In this document: positions 8,680-17,991 of the stretch, piece by piece | Numbering within the stretch: the stretch's first letter is position 1 | Layout: every line of letters starts with the position of its first letter | From: an uncultured Mediterranea sp. | GTDB taxonomy: Bacteria > Bacteroidota > Bacteroidia > Bacteroidales > Bacteroidaceae | Direction: 5' to 3' | DNA: 64,000 bases | Assembly (NCBI GenBank): GCA_945641355.1 | Contig: CALZEQ010000004.1 | Coordinates: 46,915-110,914 of the forward strand | Notes under the pieces: generated by a model | What the model saw: the letters and a program-made list of their open reading frames with translations, nothing else | The model's database searches: none | Told to the model about the DNA's origin: nothing | Program-made: the position numbers and the translations under genes

Positions 8680-10698
8680 ATGAACAAAATCATTCTATGC
8701 TTAGGGCTGCTGCTGGGCACGCTGCCCGCTCTGTCTGCCCGTCCTTTGTGTCCGCCGGACGACGAGGGACAAGGCAATATCTTCGTGTTGCAAAATCCCG
8801 ATTACAAACGCAGTCCCTACACCGGCATGACCCGACGCCACTGGATAGAGGCCGCGGAATATTTGCTGAAGGGTGCCTTCGGATACATCCATGCGCTGGA
8901 CGACCAGATGGACTTTCCCAAACAGCTGGACAAGACCTATCCGCACAATGAGAACGAGGCATCCGTCGCCAGGCTGGAAGGGCTGGCACGTACACTCTTT
9001 GTGGCAGCCCCACTGCTGCGCGAAAACCCAGACCTGACCCTGAATGGCATCCGCGTGGCCGACTATTACCGCCACCAGCTGGTAAGCCTATCCAATCCGA
9101 AGAGCCGTAGCTACATTCCCCATCGTACAGGCGGCCCCAGCCAGACGTTGCTGGAGCTGGGTTCGCTGGCCATCTCACTGAAGGCTGCACAACCGGTACT
9201 ATGGGATGTATTGACACCCCTGCAACGCGACGAACTGGCTGCTACGATGCTGAGCTACGGAGACGGGCCTACCATCGGCTCCAACTGGATGTTTTTCAAT
9301 GTCTTCATCCTGAGCTTTCTGAAGGACCAAGGATATGAAGTGAACGAGAACTACCTGCGAGAGAACCTGACCAAACTGCTGGACCGCTATCGGGGCGAAG
9401 GATGGTACAACGACGCTCCAGCTTACGATTATTACAGCATGTGGGCCTATCAGACCTATGGTCCGCTTTGGGCAGAGCTGTTCGGCAAGAAGCAGTTTCC
9501 CGACCTGGCAGCCCGTTTCTTGCAGAACCAACACGACCTGGTGGACAACTATCCCTATATGTTCAACCGGGACGGACAGATGAACATGTGGGGACGCAGC
9601 ATCTGCTACCGCTTTGCCTGTGTGTCGCCCCTCCCTTTCCTGGAGTACGACTCAAGCGGAAAGGTCAATTACGGATGGATGCGTCGCATCGCCTCCAGTT
9701 CCCTGTTGCAGTTTATCGAACGGCCCGACTTCCTGATGGACGGTGTGCCTACCATGGGCTACTACGGTCCCTTCGCTCCGGCTGTTCAAATCTATAGCTG
9801 TCGCGGCAGCGTCTACTGGTGTGGGAAAGCCTTTTTGGGATTGCTTCTACCTGAAGAATCGGCCTACTGGAGTGCCGTAGAGAACAACGGCCCCTGGGAA
9901 AAAGAGTTGAAGACCGGGACGGTCTATCACAAGTTCCAGCCGGCAACCAATCTGTTGATTACCGACTATCCCAACTGTGGTGGAGCGGAAATGCGCTCCT
10001 GGTGTCACGAGAAGGTGGCCGACGACTGGCAGAAGTTCCGCAGTTCAGAAAATTACAACAAGCTGGCCTACCATACTGAATTTCCCTGGATGGCAGATGG
10101 TCCTTCGGGAGAGATCTCCATGAACTATGGTACCTTGAACGCACAAGGCCGGTGGGAGGTGCTGCGCCTCTATACGTTCCGCAGCTTTGAACAGGGCATC
10201 TATCGGCGCGATGCTGTATTGGAAAGCGACAGCGAGGTAAGGTATCAACTGGCCGACATCTGTCTGCCCGACGGTGTGTTGCGGATAGACAAGGTGAGCG
10301 TGCCTCGCGCTACCGACATCCGTCTGGGCAGTTATTCCCTCCCTTTGCAGGGACGCCCCTTTGCCGAAAGCGAATGCAACAACCGGAACGGACGCCTGCT
10401 TGACAATGGCGACTATCAACTGGCCCTATTGCCACTGGCCGGTTGGGAACAATGCTACTCACTACAGCCGAAGGGACTGCATCCTGCTACCGACGAGTGT
10501 GCCTTGCTGCAATGCTCCGCCCACGTGGAGAACTGCCGCATCTTCGTCACCCTGCAGCTCTGGAAAAAGATGAAACGAGGCAAAGGTTTCACAAAGAAAG
10601 AGCTGAACCCAGTCAAGTCACTTACGATTTCACCCGACCAGAAGACGGTGACCGTCGTACTGGCTGACAACGAAACGAAGAGCGTCACATTCGAATGA
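8680..10698 (+). CDS. DUF2264 protein, GH154-type putative beta-glucuronidase
   Basis: A secreted protein of 672 residues starting [20 protein letters not shown], a cleavable signal peptide. The first two thirds form an all-helical (alpha/alpha)6-like domain typical of DUF2264, with motifs such as [52 protein letters not shown] and [19 protein letters not shown]. The last third is a beta-rich domain. Family knowledge: DUF2264 proteins include GH154 exo-beta-glucuronidases acting on arabinogalactan side chains; that activity is inferred here, not shown. The neighbouring GH105 and BNR_4 genes also point to uronic acid chemistry. It is the first gene of a three-gene run ending at the 14.9-kb terminator. 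Confidence 0.8.
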   Translation: MNKIILCLGLLLGTLPALSARPLCPPDDEGQGNIFVLQNPDYKRSPYTGMTRRHWIEAAEYLLKGAFGYIHALDDQMDFPKQLDKTYPHNENEASVARLEGLARTLFVAAPLLRENPDLTLNGIRVADYYRHQLVSLSNPKSRSYIPHRTGGPSQTLLELGSLAISLKAAQPVLWDVLTPLQRDELAATMLSYGDGPTIGSNWMFFNVFILSFLKDQGYEVNENYLRENLTKLLDRYRGEGWYNDAPAYDYYSMWAYQTYGPLWAELFGKKQFPDLAARFLQNQHDLVDNYPYMFNRDGQMNMWGRSICYRFACVSPLPFLEYDSSGKVNYGWMRRIASSSLLQFIERPDFLMDGVPTMGYYGPFAPAVQIYSCRGSVYWCGKAFLGLLLPEESAYWSAVENNGPWEKELKTGTVYHKFQPATNLLITDYPNCGGAEMRSWCHEKVADDWQKFRSSENYNKLAYHTEFPWMADGPSGEISMNYGTLNAQGRWEVLRLYTFRSFEQGIYRRDAVLESDSEVRYQLADICLPDGVLRIDKVSVPRATDIRLGSYSLPLQGRPFAESECNNRNGRLLDNGDYQLALLPLAGWEQCYSLQPKGLHPATDECALLQCSAHVENCRIFVTLQLWKKMKRGKGFTKKELNPVKSLTISPDQKTVTVVLADNETKSVTFE

Positions 10699-10754
10699 CA
10701 TTCGAACGGCATCCGAACCGATTAACGAACGAATTAACCTACAAAGAGACTCAC

Positions 10755-13730
10755 ATGATACGCAAGAAGACCCTATGGACGATGTGGCTATGTTGCCTCC
10801 TTCCGCTCTATGTACAATGCCAGACGGCGCAGCCCCACCCCACCCCTATTGCCGACGAGGGGGCCTGGTGCTGGTTTGCCGACCCTCGTGCCCTACACCA
10901 CGAGAGCCGGGACGGACGCATCAACAAAAGTTACGTCGGCTACATCGACCGGCACGGCAACATCAAGGCCATGCAGTATGATTTCCGCACCGGTCAACAG
11001 GAGGAGATACTGATCCGCTCCTACTTCCAGCCTGATGACCACAACAATCCCACCTTTCTGGTGCTGCCCGACGAACGGGTCATGGTATTCTATTCCCGCC
11101 ACACCGACGAGCCTTGCTTCTACTACCGCATCACCCGTCTGCCGGGCGACCTGACCACACTGGGTAAAGAGCAGGTGATTGCAACCGAGAACAACACCAC
11201 CTACCCTTCGCCCTTCCTGCTGTCAGACGACCCCACACACATCTACCTTTGCTGGCGTGGCATCGGCTGGCATCCCACCATCGCCCGTCTCACGCTACCC
11301 GATGCCGATGACCGCGTGCAGGTGGATTGGGGACCCTTCCAATTGGTACAGTCCACAGGCGCACGTCCCTATGCCAAGTACGTATCCAACGGTAAAGATA
11401 AGATATACCTGTCCTACACCACAGGACATCCGGACAATGAATATCCCAACTTCCTCTACCTAAATGTAGTAGATATCCGTCGCGGTTGTCTCACCGACAT
11501 CCGAGGCAACGTTCTGTCCACCATTGCCGACGGTCCGTTGGCCGTCGACAAACGGGCCGACTACGGCGAACGCTTCCCTTGGGCACTGGTCGATGCCTCT
11601 ACCGAGCGCGATTGGGTGTGGCAGGTGGCTTTGGACGGCGAAGAGCATCCTGTCATCGCCATGACTCGCATCAGCGAAGACAAAGCCTCGCACGACTACT
11701 ACTATGCCCGTTGGACAGGCAACGAATGGAAGAAGAGTTGGGTGGCCCATGGCGGCGGACATTTCCACCGCACCACCGGTCTGGAGCTATGCTACAGCGG
11801 AGGTATGGCGATTGATCCGGCCGATGTACATCAAATCTATGCCTCCGTTCCCGTAGAGGGACGCTATGGCAAGGTGTACGAGATTGTAAAATACACATTG
11901 GATGATGAAGGTCGGGTGACATCGACCGAACCCCTCACCACCCATTCCACCAAAGACAACGCCCGTCCCTTTGTATTGCCCGGCTCGGAGGGAACTCCCC
12001 TTCGGGTAGTCTGGATGCAAGGCGACTATTACGATTGGATAGTAAGCCGCGACCATCCCTTGGGATACAACACCGGCATCTATTCCGACTTTGTTGGTTT
12101 CGCTGACTCCACACCGACGTTAAACTACTCAGATGAGACGCTCGCCTTCCATCCCGACCGACCCTTTGCCATTGAGTTGACCCTGACTCCTGATACGGCC
12201 AACTACGGAGGATGCCTGCTTCAACTGGGCGATCTGAGCTACCATCTGGATGCCCAAACTTTGAAGCCGGAAGTACGTTATCAAGGACAGCGCTTCGTCA
12301 GTACCAATGTGCTGGGGACAGCCGATAGTTGGCAACAGCAGCCACGAGGCACCAACGGCGACTGGTATGCGCCTCAACGCTTCACCCGTTTCCGCTTGAA
12401 ACTGGTCTATGCTGACGGCCAACTCTCCACCTACATCAACGATGCACTGGACCAGCGAATCACATTGGTGGAAGCTGCCCCTCTGTCCGAGGCCAAGTGG
12501 CCCACCTGTCTGGTAGAAGCCGGCAAAGGGTATAGCCAGACATCGGTCAACACCACCGTCTTCCGAAACAGTTCACTGCTGACACGGGGCAAATGGCAGT
12601 ACATCGCTTATTACGATGCCGAAGGCTATCTGACACTGGGCAAACGCAAACTGGATCACAACGAATGGATCCTGCACCGCACCCAATACCTTGGTAACGT
12701 GAAGGATGCCCACAACGTCATCAGCATGATGATGGACGGCGAAGGCTATCTGCATCTTTCGTTCGACCACCACGGCCATCCGCTCAACTACTGCCGCAGC
12801 CTGAAGCCCTACTCGCTGGAGCTGGGCGACAAACAACCGATGACGGGAGTGGACGAAGGCAACGTGACCTATCCTGAATTTTACCTGCTGGCCGGAGGCG
12901 ACCTGCTCTTCGCCTACCGTTCCGGATCGTCAGGCAGAGGCAATCTGGTACTGAACCGTTATAGCTTGAAAGAGCACAAATGGGTGCGGGTACAAGATGT
13001 GCTGATAGACGGCGAAGAGAAGCGCAACGCCTACTGGCAACTCTATGTAGACGAGCGGGGTACCATCCATCTGTCGTGGGTGTGGCGTGAAACGTGGATG
13101 GTAGAGACCAACCACGACATTTGCTATGCCTGCTCTTACGACAACGGTGTGACCTGGCAAAAGAGCAACGGGGAAGTATATGAACTACCCATCAAAGCCT
13201 CCAACGCCGAATATGCCTGCCGCATTCCGCAGAATTCCGAACTAATCAACCAGACCAGCATGAGTGCGGATGCCGAAGGACATCCCTACATCGCCACCTA
13301 CTGGAGAAGCAGAGAGAGTGACGTGCCCCAATATCGTCTGGTATGGTTTGACGGCCGTTCTTGGAAACAGCGCCAGGTATCGCAACGCACCACCCCCTTC
13401 TCGCTGAAGGGAGGCGGCACCAAGATGATACCTATTGCCCGCCCGCGCATCGTGATCGATGGCAAAGAGGCCTTCTACATCTTCCGCGACGAAGAGCGTG
13501 GCAGTAAGGTATCGATGATACACACCGACGATGTAGACAGAGGGGTATGGACACTCTCCGACCTGACCGATTTTGCGGTCGATGCCTGGGAGCCTTCGCA
13601 CGACACCGAACTGTGGAAAGGCCAGAAACGTCTGCACATCTTTGTGCAACACACCAAGCAGGGCGACGGCGAGCGTACCATAGCCTTCGAAGCACAACCG
13701 GTCTATGTGCTGGAAGTACTTTCACGATAA
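10755..13730 (+). CDS. Double BNR_4 beta-propeller protein, putative rhamnose-glucuronate lyase or hydrolase
   Basis: A 991-residue secreted protein. The ATG at 10755 gives a clean signal peptide (MIRKKTLWTMWLCCLLPLYVQCQ); a longer frame overlaps the upstream gene and is rejected. Residues about 30-440 are a BNR_4-type propeller (DEGAWCWFADPRALHH, NNPTFLVLPDERVMVFYSRH). Residues about 450-600 look like a beta-sandwich, and residues about 610-985 a second BNR_4 propeller (DAHNVISMMMDGEGYLHLSF, FDHHGHPLNY, CSYDNGVTWQKSNG). Known BNR_4-fold enzymes include GH145 and PL24/25/27, which act on uronic linkages and remove rhamnose from glucuronate. Together with GH105 a lyase role is attractive but unproven. 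Confidence 0.75.
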   Translation: MIRKKTLWTMWLCCLLPLYVQCQTAQPHPTPIADEGAWCWFADPRALHHESRDGRINKSYVGYIDRHGNIKAMQYDFRTGQQEEILIRSYFQPDDHNNPTFLVLPDERVMVFYSRHTDEPCFYYRITRLPGDLTTLGKEQVIATENNTTYPSPFLLSDDPTHIYLCWRGIGWHPTIARLTLPDADDRVQVDWGPFQLVQSTGARPYAKYVSNGKDKIYLSYTTGHPDNEYPNFLYLNVVDIRRGCLTDIRGNVLSTIADGPLAVDKRADYGERFPWALVDASTERDWVWQVALDGEEHPVIAMTRISEDKASHDYYYARWTGNEWKKSWVAHGGGHFHRTTGLELCYSGGMAIDPADVHQIYASVPVEGRYGKVYEIVKYTLDDEGRVTSTEPLTTHSTKDNARPFVLPGSEGTPLRVVWMQGDYYDWIVSRDHPLGYNTGIYSDFVGFADSTPTLNYSDETLAFHPDRPFAIELTLTPDTANYGGCLLQLGDLSYHLDAQTLKPEVRYQGQRFVSTNVLGTADSWQQQPRGTNGDWYAPQRFTRFRLKLVYADGQLSTYINDALDQRITLVEAAPLSEAKWPTCLVEAGKGYSQTSVNTTVFRNSSLLTRGKWQYIAYYDAEGYLTLGKRKLDHNEWILHRTQYLGNVKDAHNVISMMMDGEGYLHLSFDHHGHPLNYCRSLKPYSLELGDKQPMTGVDEGNVTYPEFYLLAGGDLLFAYRSGSSGRGNLVLNRYSLKEHKWVRVQDVLIDGEEKRNAYWQLYVDERGTIHLSWVWRETWMVETNHDICYACSYDNGVTWQKSNGEVYELPIKASNAEYACRIPQNSELINQTSMSADAEGHPYIATYWRSRESDVPQYRLVWFDGRSWKQRQVSQRTTPFSLKGGGTKMIPIARPRIVIDGKEAFYIFRDEERGSKVSMIHTDDVDRGVWTLSDLTDFAVDAWEPSHDTELWKGQKRLHIFVQHTKQGDGERTIAFEAQPVYVLEVLSR

Positions 13731-13769
13731 GGCGCAAGTTAAGAAAACCAACAAGACAAAAAAAACGAT

Positions 13770-14909
13770 ATGAAAATCAAGAACTTACTTATTCCTTTGA
13801 TGGGAACCTGCCTGCTGTCATGCGGCTCGAAGCAACAGCCAGCCAAGCAGCAGCAAGAAACGGACCAAGTGGTGGAGATTATCCACCAAGTAAACAGACA
13901 TTGGCAAGAGACGCATCCCCAACACGAGCGTTCTTTCTGGGACAATGCCGCCTACCATACCGGTAACATGGAGGCCTTCTTCCTGACGGGCGACAGTGCC
14001 TACTACAACTACTCGTTGGCCTGGGCAGAACACAACGAGTGGAAAGGAGCCAAGAGCGACAACAAAGAGGAGTGGAAATACAGTTACGGCGAAAGTGACG
14101 AATACGTGCTCTTCGGCGACTACCAAATCTGTTTCCAGACCTACTGCGACCTCTATACGCTGGCACCTGACTCACAGAAGATTGCCCGTGCCCGCGAGGT
14201 GATGGAATATGAGATGAGTACCGAAGCCAACGACTACTGGTGGTGGGCCGACGGACTCTATATGGTGATGCCGGTCATGACCAAACTCTACAAACTGACA
14301 CAAAACCCTCTCTACCTGGAGAAACTGTACGAATATTGGTCGTATGCCAACAGCATCATGTACGACGAGGAGAGCGGCCTCTACTTCCGCGATGCCAAGT
14401 ACGTCTATCCCAAGCATGAGAGCGTGAACGGGAAGAAGGACTTCTGGGCACGGGGCGACGGATGGGTGCTGGCAGCCTTTGCCAAGGTGCTGAAAGACCT
14501 TCCGGCCGATGATGCCCATCGTGCCGAATACCTGGCCTATTATCGGAAACAGGCAGCAGCCATAGCCGCCTGCCAACAGCCCGACGGCTACTGGACACGC
14601 AGCTTGCTGGATCCGGAACATGCACCCGGCCCCGAGACAAGTGGTACGGCCTTCTTCACCTACGGCCTGCTGTGGGGAATGAACAACGGTCTGCTGGACA
14701 AGGCGACCTACGAGCCGGTGGTACGCAAAGCATGGAACTATCTGACTACCGTAGCGCTGCAACCCGACGGACGGGTGGGTTATGTACAGCCCATCGGCGA
14801 AAAGGCCATTCCCGGTCAGGTGGTGGATGTCAACTCTACAGCCAACTTTGGTGTAGGTGCCTTCCTGCTGGCCGCCTGCGAGATGGCCCGTTTCCTGCAA
14901 GCCGACTAA
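13770..14909 (+). CDS. GH105 unsaturated glucuronyl/galacturonyl hydrolase, lipoprotein
   Basis: Removes the 4,5-unsaturated uronic acid that a polysaccharide lyase leaves at a non-reducing end. The 379-residue protein has a lipoprotein signal (lipobox LLSC, Cys 18) and the (alpha/alpha)6 barrel of GH105/GH88. Signatures are YWWWADGLYMVMPVMTKLY with the likely catalytic Asp 161, KDFWARGDGWVLAAFAKVL, CQQPDGYWTRSLLD and PETSGTAFFTYGLLWGMNNG. It begins 39 nt after the BNR_4 gene and ends at a terminator. Its presence implies that a lyase acts upstream in the pathway; the adjacent BNR_4 protein is the only candidate in this locus. Confidence 0.93.
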   Translation: MKIKNLLIPLMGTCLLSCGSKQQPAKQQQETDQVVEIIHQVNRHWQETHPQHERSFWDNAAYHTGNMEAFFLTGDSAYYNYSLAWAEHNEWKGAKSDNKEEWKYSYGESDEYVLFGDYQICFQTYCDLYTLAPDSQKIARAREVMEYEMSTEANDYWWWADGLYMVMPVMTKLYKLTQNPLYLEKLYEYWSYANSIMYDEESGLYFRDAKYVYPKHESVNGKKDFWARGDGWVLAAFAKVLKDLPADDAHRAEYLAYYRKQAAAIAACQQPDGYWTRSLLDPEHAPGPETSGTAFFTYGLLWGMNNGLLDKATYEPVVRKAWNYLTTVALQPDGRVGYVQPIGEKAIPGQVVDVNSTANFGVGAFLLAACEMARFLQAD

Positions 14910-14936
14910 GCGCAGCCGTTTGAACAGAATGATTGA

Positions 14937-14990
14937 AAACGGAGGAACAGAAGAGATTAAATTGCATTCTTACCTCCGTTTTCATTTTTT
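14937..14990 (+). terminator. Rho-independent terminator after GH105 gene
   Basis: AACGGAGG (14939-14946) pairs with CCTCCGTT (14973-14980) around a 26-nt loop, followed by TTCATTTTTTTTT. It closes the DUF2264-BNR_4-GH105 transcript. Confidence 0.7.
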
Positions 14991-14995
14991 TTTAT

Positions 14996-15003
14996 TACTT
15001 TTG
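14996..15003 (+). promoter_or_regulatory. Promoter for the GH43-GH97 gene
   Basis: TACTTTTG fits TAnnTTTG, 28 nt before the ATG at 15031 and directly after the preceding terminator, so the last two enzyme genes form their own transcript. Confidence 0.55.
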
Positions 15004-15030
15004 TGCCACTAACCCTATAAATTAGTTTTT

Positions 15031-17922
15031 ATGATTACCAGAAACACAAAATCGACTTATGCTTGGTGGATTCTGCTGCTTTGTGCAGGATTTGCCTCTT
15101 CCATGTCAGCTCAGTCTGCGAGCAACCGCGAAAAAGATTACGTAGCCTATCTATTTACCTATTTCACAGGCAATCACATCAGCCAGGAGGCTGTATGCTA
15201 TGCCGTCAGTCAGGATGGCTATCACTTTACCGCACTGAACAATAACCGTCCCGTCATCGATTCCAAGGTCATCAGTTCCACTGGTGGCGTGCGCGACCCC
15301 CATATCCTGCGTTGCGAAGACGGGAAGACATTCTATATGGTACTCACCGACATGGCATCCTGCAACGGATGGGATTCCAACCGGGCCATGGTACTGCTCA
15401 AATCAACCGACCTGATTCATTGGACGCACTCCGTCATCAATATGCAGAAGCGTTATGCAGGACAGGAGAACCTGAAGCGCGTATGGGCACCGCAAACCAT
15501 CTTCGACCCCCAAGAGGGCAAATACATGGTCTATTGGTCTATGAAGCACGGTGATGGAGTGGATATCATCTACTATGCATACGCCAACCGTGAGTTCACC
15601 GATTTGATAGGCGAGCCGAAACCGCTTTTCCTGCCTACCGATGGCAAATCGTGCATCGACGGCGACATTGTCTATAAGGACGGACTCTTCCATCTCTTCT
15701 ACAAGACCGAAGGCCATGGCAACGGCATCAAGGTGGCGACAACCGAAAGCCTCACTTCGGGTAAATGGACCGAATATCCCGACTACAAGCAACAGACCAC
15801 AGATGCAGTAGAGGGAGCCGGCACCTTCAAGCTGATTGGAGAGGACAAATACATCCTGATGTACGATGTCTATACCAAAGGACGCTACGAATTTACCGAG
15901 ACAACCGACCTGCAGCACTTCAAGGCTGTAAACAATGAGGTGACGATGGATTTCCATCCGCGCCACGGCACGGTCATCCCCATCACCCGAAAAGAGCTGG
16001 AACGCATCACGGCCAAATGGGGTACCAGACCATCTGCCGACCGGAGCGCATCCGTACAGAGCCCTGACGGGAAGCTGAAGGTCACTGTCAACTGCCATGC
16101 CGGTACGCCCACCTACAGTGTTGCCTACAATGGCAAGACGATGCTGCAAGATTCCCCGCTGGGATTGGAAGCCAACTGGGGAGACTTTACGCAGGATTTG
16201 AACCTGACCGACGAGCGTCGGAGCGAAATCAACCGCAACTACAGTCAAGATCGCATCAAGACCTCACAGATAGCCTATCATGCCAACGAACTGATATGCT
16301 CGTTCGAGAATCCGCTGCGTCAACAGATGCAGGTGACCTTCCGTGTCAGCAACAACGACGTAGCCTTCTGCTACACCCTGCCCAAGACAGGTGAAACCGG
16401 CAGCGTACGTGTCATGTCCGAAGCCACAGGTTTCCGCTTTCCTGAAGGCACCACCACCTTCCTCTGTCCGCAGAGCGATGCAATGATAGGCTGGAAGCGT
16501 ACCAAGCCCAGCTACGAAGAGGAGTATCATGCCGACGCTCCTATGACCGACCGTTCGCTCTTCGGCCACGGCTACACCTTCCCCTGCCTCTTCCGTATAG
16601 GTGAGGATGGCTGGGTGCTGGTCAGCGAAACGGGAGTGGACAGCCGCTACTGCGGTTCGCACCTGAGCGACTATCAGGAAGGACTCTATCGCATTGCTTT
16701 CCCGATGGCGGAAGAGAACAACGGAAACGGAACCGTCGAACCGGCCTTTGCCCTACCCGGAAGCACGCCATGGCGCACGCTGACCGTGGGCGAGACACTG
16801 AAACCCATGGTAGAGACAACCGTTCCTTGGGACGTAGTAGAGCCCCGTTATACTACCCGGAACGAATACAAGATGGGACGTGGCACCTGGAGCTGGATTC
16901 TCTGGCAAGATGGCAGCATCAACTACGACGACCAGGTACGCTACATCGACCTGGCTGCCGCCATGGGCTATGAATATGTGCTGATTGACAACTGGTGGGA
17001 CACCAACATCGGACACGAACGGATGGCCGACCTGATTCGCCATGCACAGAGCAAGGGCGTGGACGTATTCCTGTGGTACAGTTCCAGCGGCTATTGGAAT
17101 GACATTGTACAGGGTCCCATCAACTGCATGGACAACTCCATCGCCCGGAAACAAGCGATGCGCTGGATGCAGCAGTTGGGCGTGAAGGGCATCAAGGTGG
17201 ACTTCTTTGGCGGCGACAAGCAAGAGACCATGCGCCTGTATGAGGAGATTCTGAGCGATGCCGACGACCACGGCCTGATGGTCATCTTCCATGGATGTAC
17301 CTTGCCACGCGGCTGGGAGCGCATGTACCCCAACTATGTAGGCAGCGAAGCGGTATTGGCCTCCGAGAACCTGATATTCGGCCAGCACTACTGCGACAAC
17401 GAAGCCTTCAACGCGGCCTTGCACCCCTTTATCCGCAATGCTGTGGCTTGCATGGAGTTTGGCGGCTGCTTTATGAACAAACGGATGAACAAAGGCAACG
17501 ACGGCGGCAACGTGCGTCGCACGACTGATGTCTTCCAGCTGGCTACCACCGTTCTTTTCCAGAATCCCATCCAGAACTTTGCACTGGCACCTAACAACCT
17601 GGAGGATGCCCCTGCCCTCTGCATGGACTATCTGCGACAGGTACCTACCACGTGGGACGAGACTCGCTTCATCGATGGTTATCCCGGCCGTTACATCGTG
17701 CTGGCCCGCCGTCACGGCCAGCAATGGTACGTAGCGGCCATCAACGCCACGTCCGAACCGCTGAAGCTCACCCTCGCCCTTCCCATGTTAGCGGGCGAAA
17801 CCGTCTCCCTCTATCAGGACGACAAACAGCTGCAGCCCCAGGTTAAAGAGCAGAAGCTGAAAGCCGATGCTTTGTTGAAGGTCACCATCCAGCCTCAAGG
17901 TGGCATGGTCATCAAGCAGTAA
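15031..17922 (+). CDS. GH43-GH97 fusion glycosidase
   Basis: A secreted 963-residue protein with two catalytic modules. After a signal peptide (to about residue 28), residues 35-325 form a GH43-type five-bladed propeller. All three acidic residues are in place: Asp 89 in GGVRDPHIL, Asp 210 in SCIDGDIVY and Glu 261 in VEGAGTFK. Residues 340-963 form a GH97 enzyme with an N-terminal beta-sandwich (SPDGKLKVTVNCHAGTP), a TIM barrel containing the likely nucleophile Asp 724 in GIKVDFFGGDKQETM, and a C-terminal sandwich. An aspartate nucleophile marks the retaining branch of GH97 (alpha-galactosidase/beta-L-arabinopyranosidase), not the SusB alpha-glucosidase type. The fusion probably strips arabinose- and galactose-type side groups together. 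Confidence 0.9.
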   Translation: MITRNTKSTYAWWILLLCAGFASSMSAQSASNREKDYVAYLFTYFTGNHISQEAVCYAVSQDGYHFTALNNNRPVIDSKVISSTGGVRDPHILRCEDGKTFYMVLTDMASCNGWDSNRAMVLLKSTDLIHWTHSVINMQKRYAGQENLKRVWAPQTIFDPQEGKYMVYWSMKHGDGVDIIYYAYANREFTDLIGEPKPLFLPTDGKSCIDGDIVYKDGLFHLFYKTEGHGNGIKVATTESLTSGKWTEYPDYKQQTTDAVEGAGTFKLIGEDKYILMYDVYTKGRYEFTETTDLQHFKAVNNEVTMDFHPRHGTVIPITRKELERITAKWGTRPSADRSASVQSPDGKLKVTVNCHAGTPTYSVAYNGKTMLQDSPLGLEANWGDFTQDLNLTDERRSEINRNYSQDRIKTSQIAYHANELICSFENPLRQQMQVTFRVSNNDVAFCYTLPKTGETGSVRVMSEATGFRFPEGTTTFLCPQSDAMIGWKRTKPSYEEEYHADAPMTDRSLFGHGYTFPCLFRIGEDGWVLVSETGVDSRYCGSHLSDYQEGLYRIAFPMAEENNGNGTVEPAFALPGSTPWRTLTVGETLKPMVETTVPWDVVEPRYTTRNEYKMGRGTWSWILWQDGSINYDDQVRYIDLAAAMGYEYVLIDNWWDTNIGHERMADLIRHAQSKGVDVFLWYSSSGYWNDIVQGPINCMDNSIARKQAMRWMQQLGVKGIKVDFFGGDKQETMRLYEEILSDADDHGLMVIFHGCTLPRGWERMYPNYVGSEAVLASENLIFGQHYCDNEAFNAALHPFIRNAVACMEFGGCFMNKRMNKGNDGGNVRRTTDVFQLATTVLFQNPIQNFALAPNNLEDAPALCMDYLRQVPTTWDETRFIDGYPGRYIVLARRHGQQWYVAAINATSEPLKLTLALPMLAGETVSLYQDDKQLQPQVKEQKLKADALLKVTIQPQGGMVIKQ

Positions 17923-17991
17923 AAGAGAACCGATGGACGTTCAAACGAACTACTAACTCAAACGACATAGAAAACCAAAACATCAAAAGAC

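Noticed and set aside
15031..17922. Frameshift or misjoin creating the GH43-GH97 protein
   Set aside because: One open frame with one signal peptide and a natural linker near residue 330; both modules look complete.
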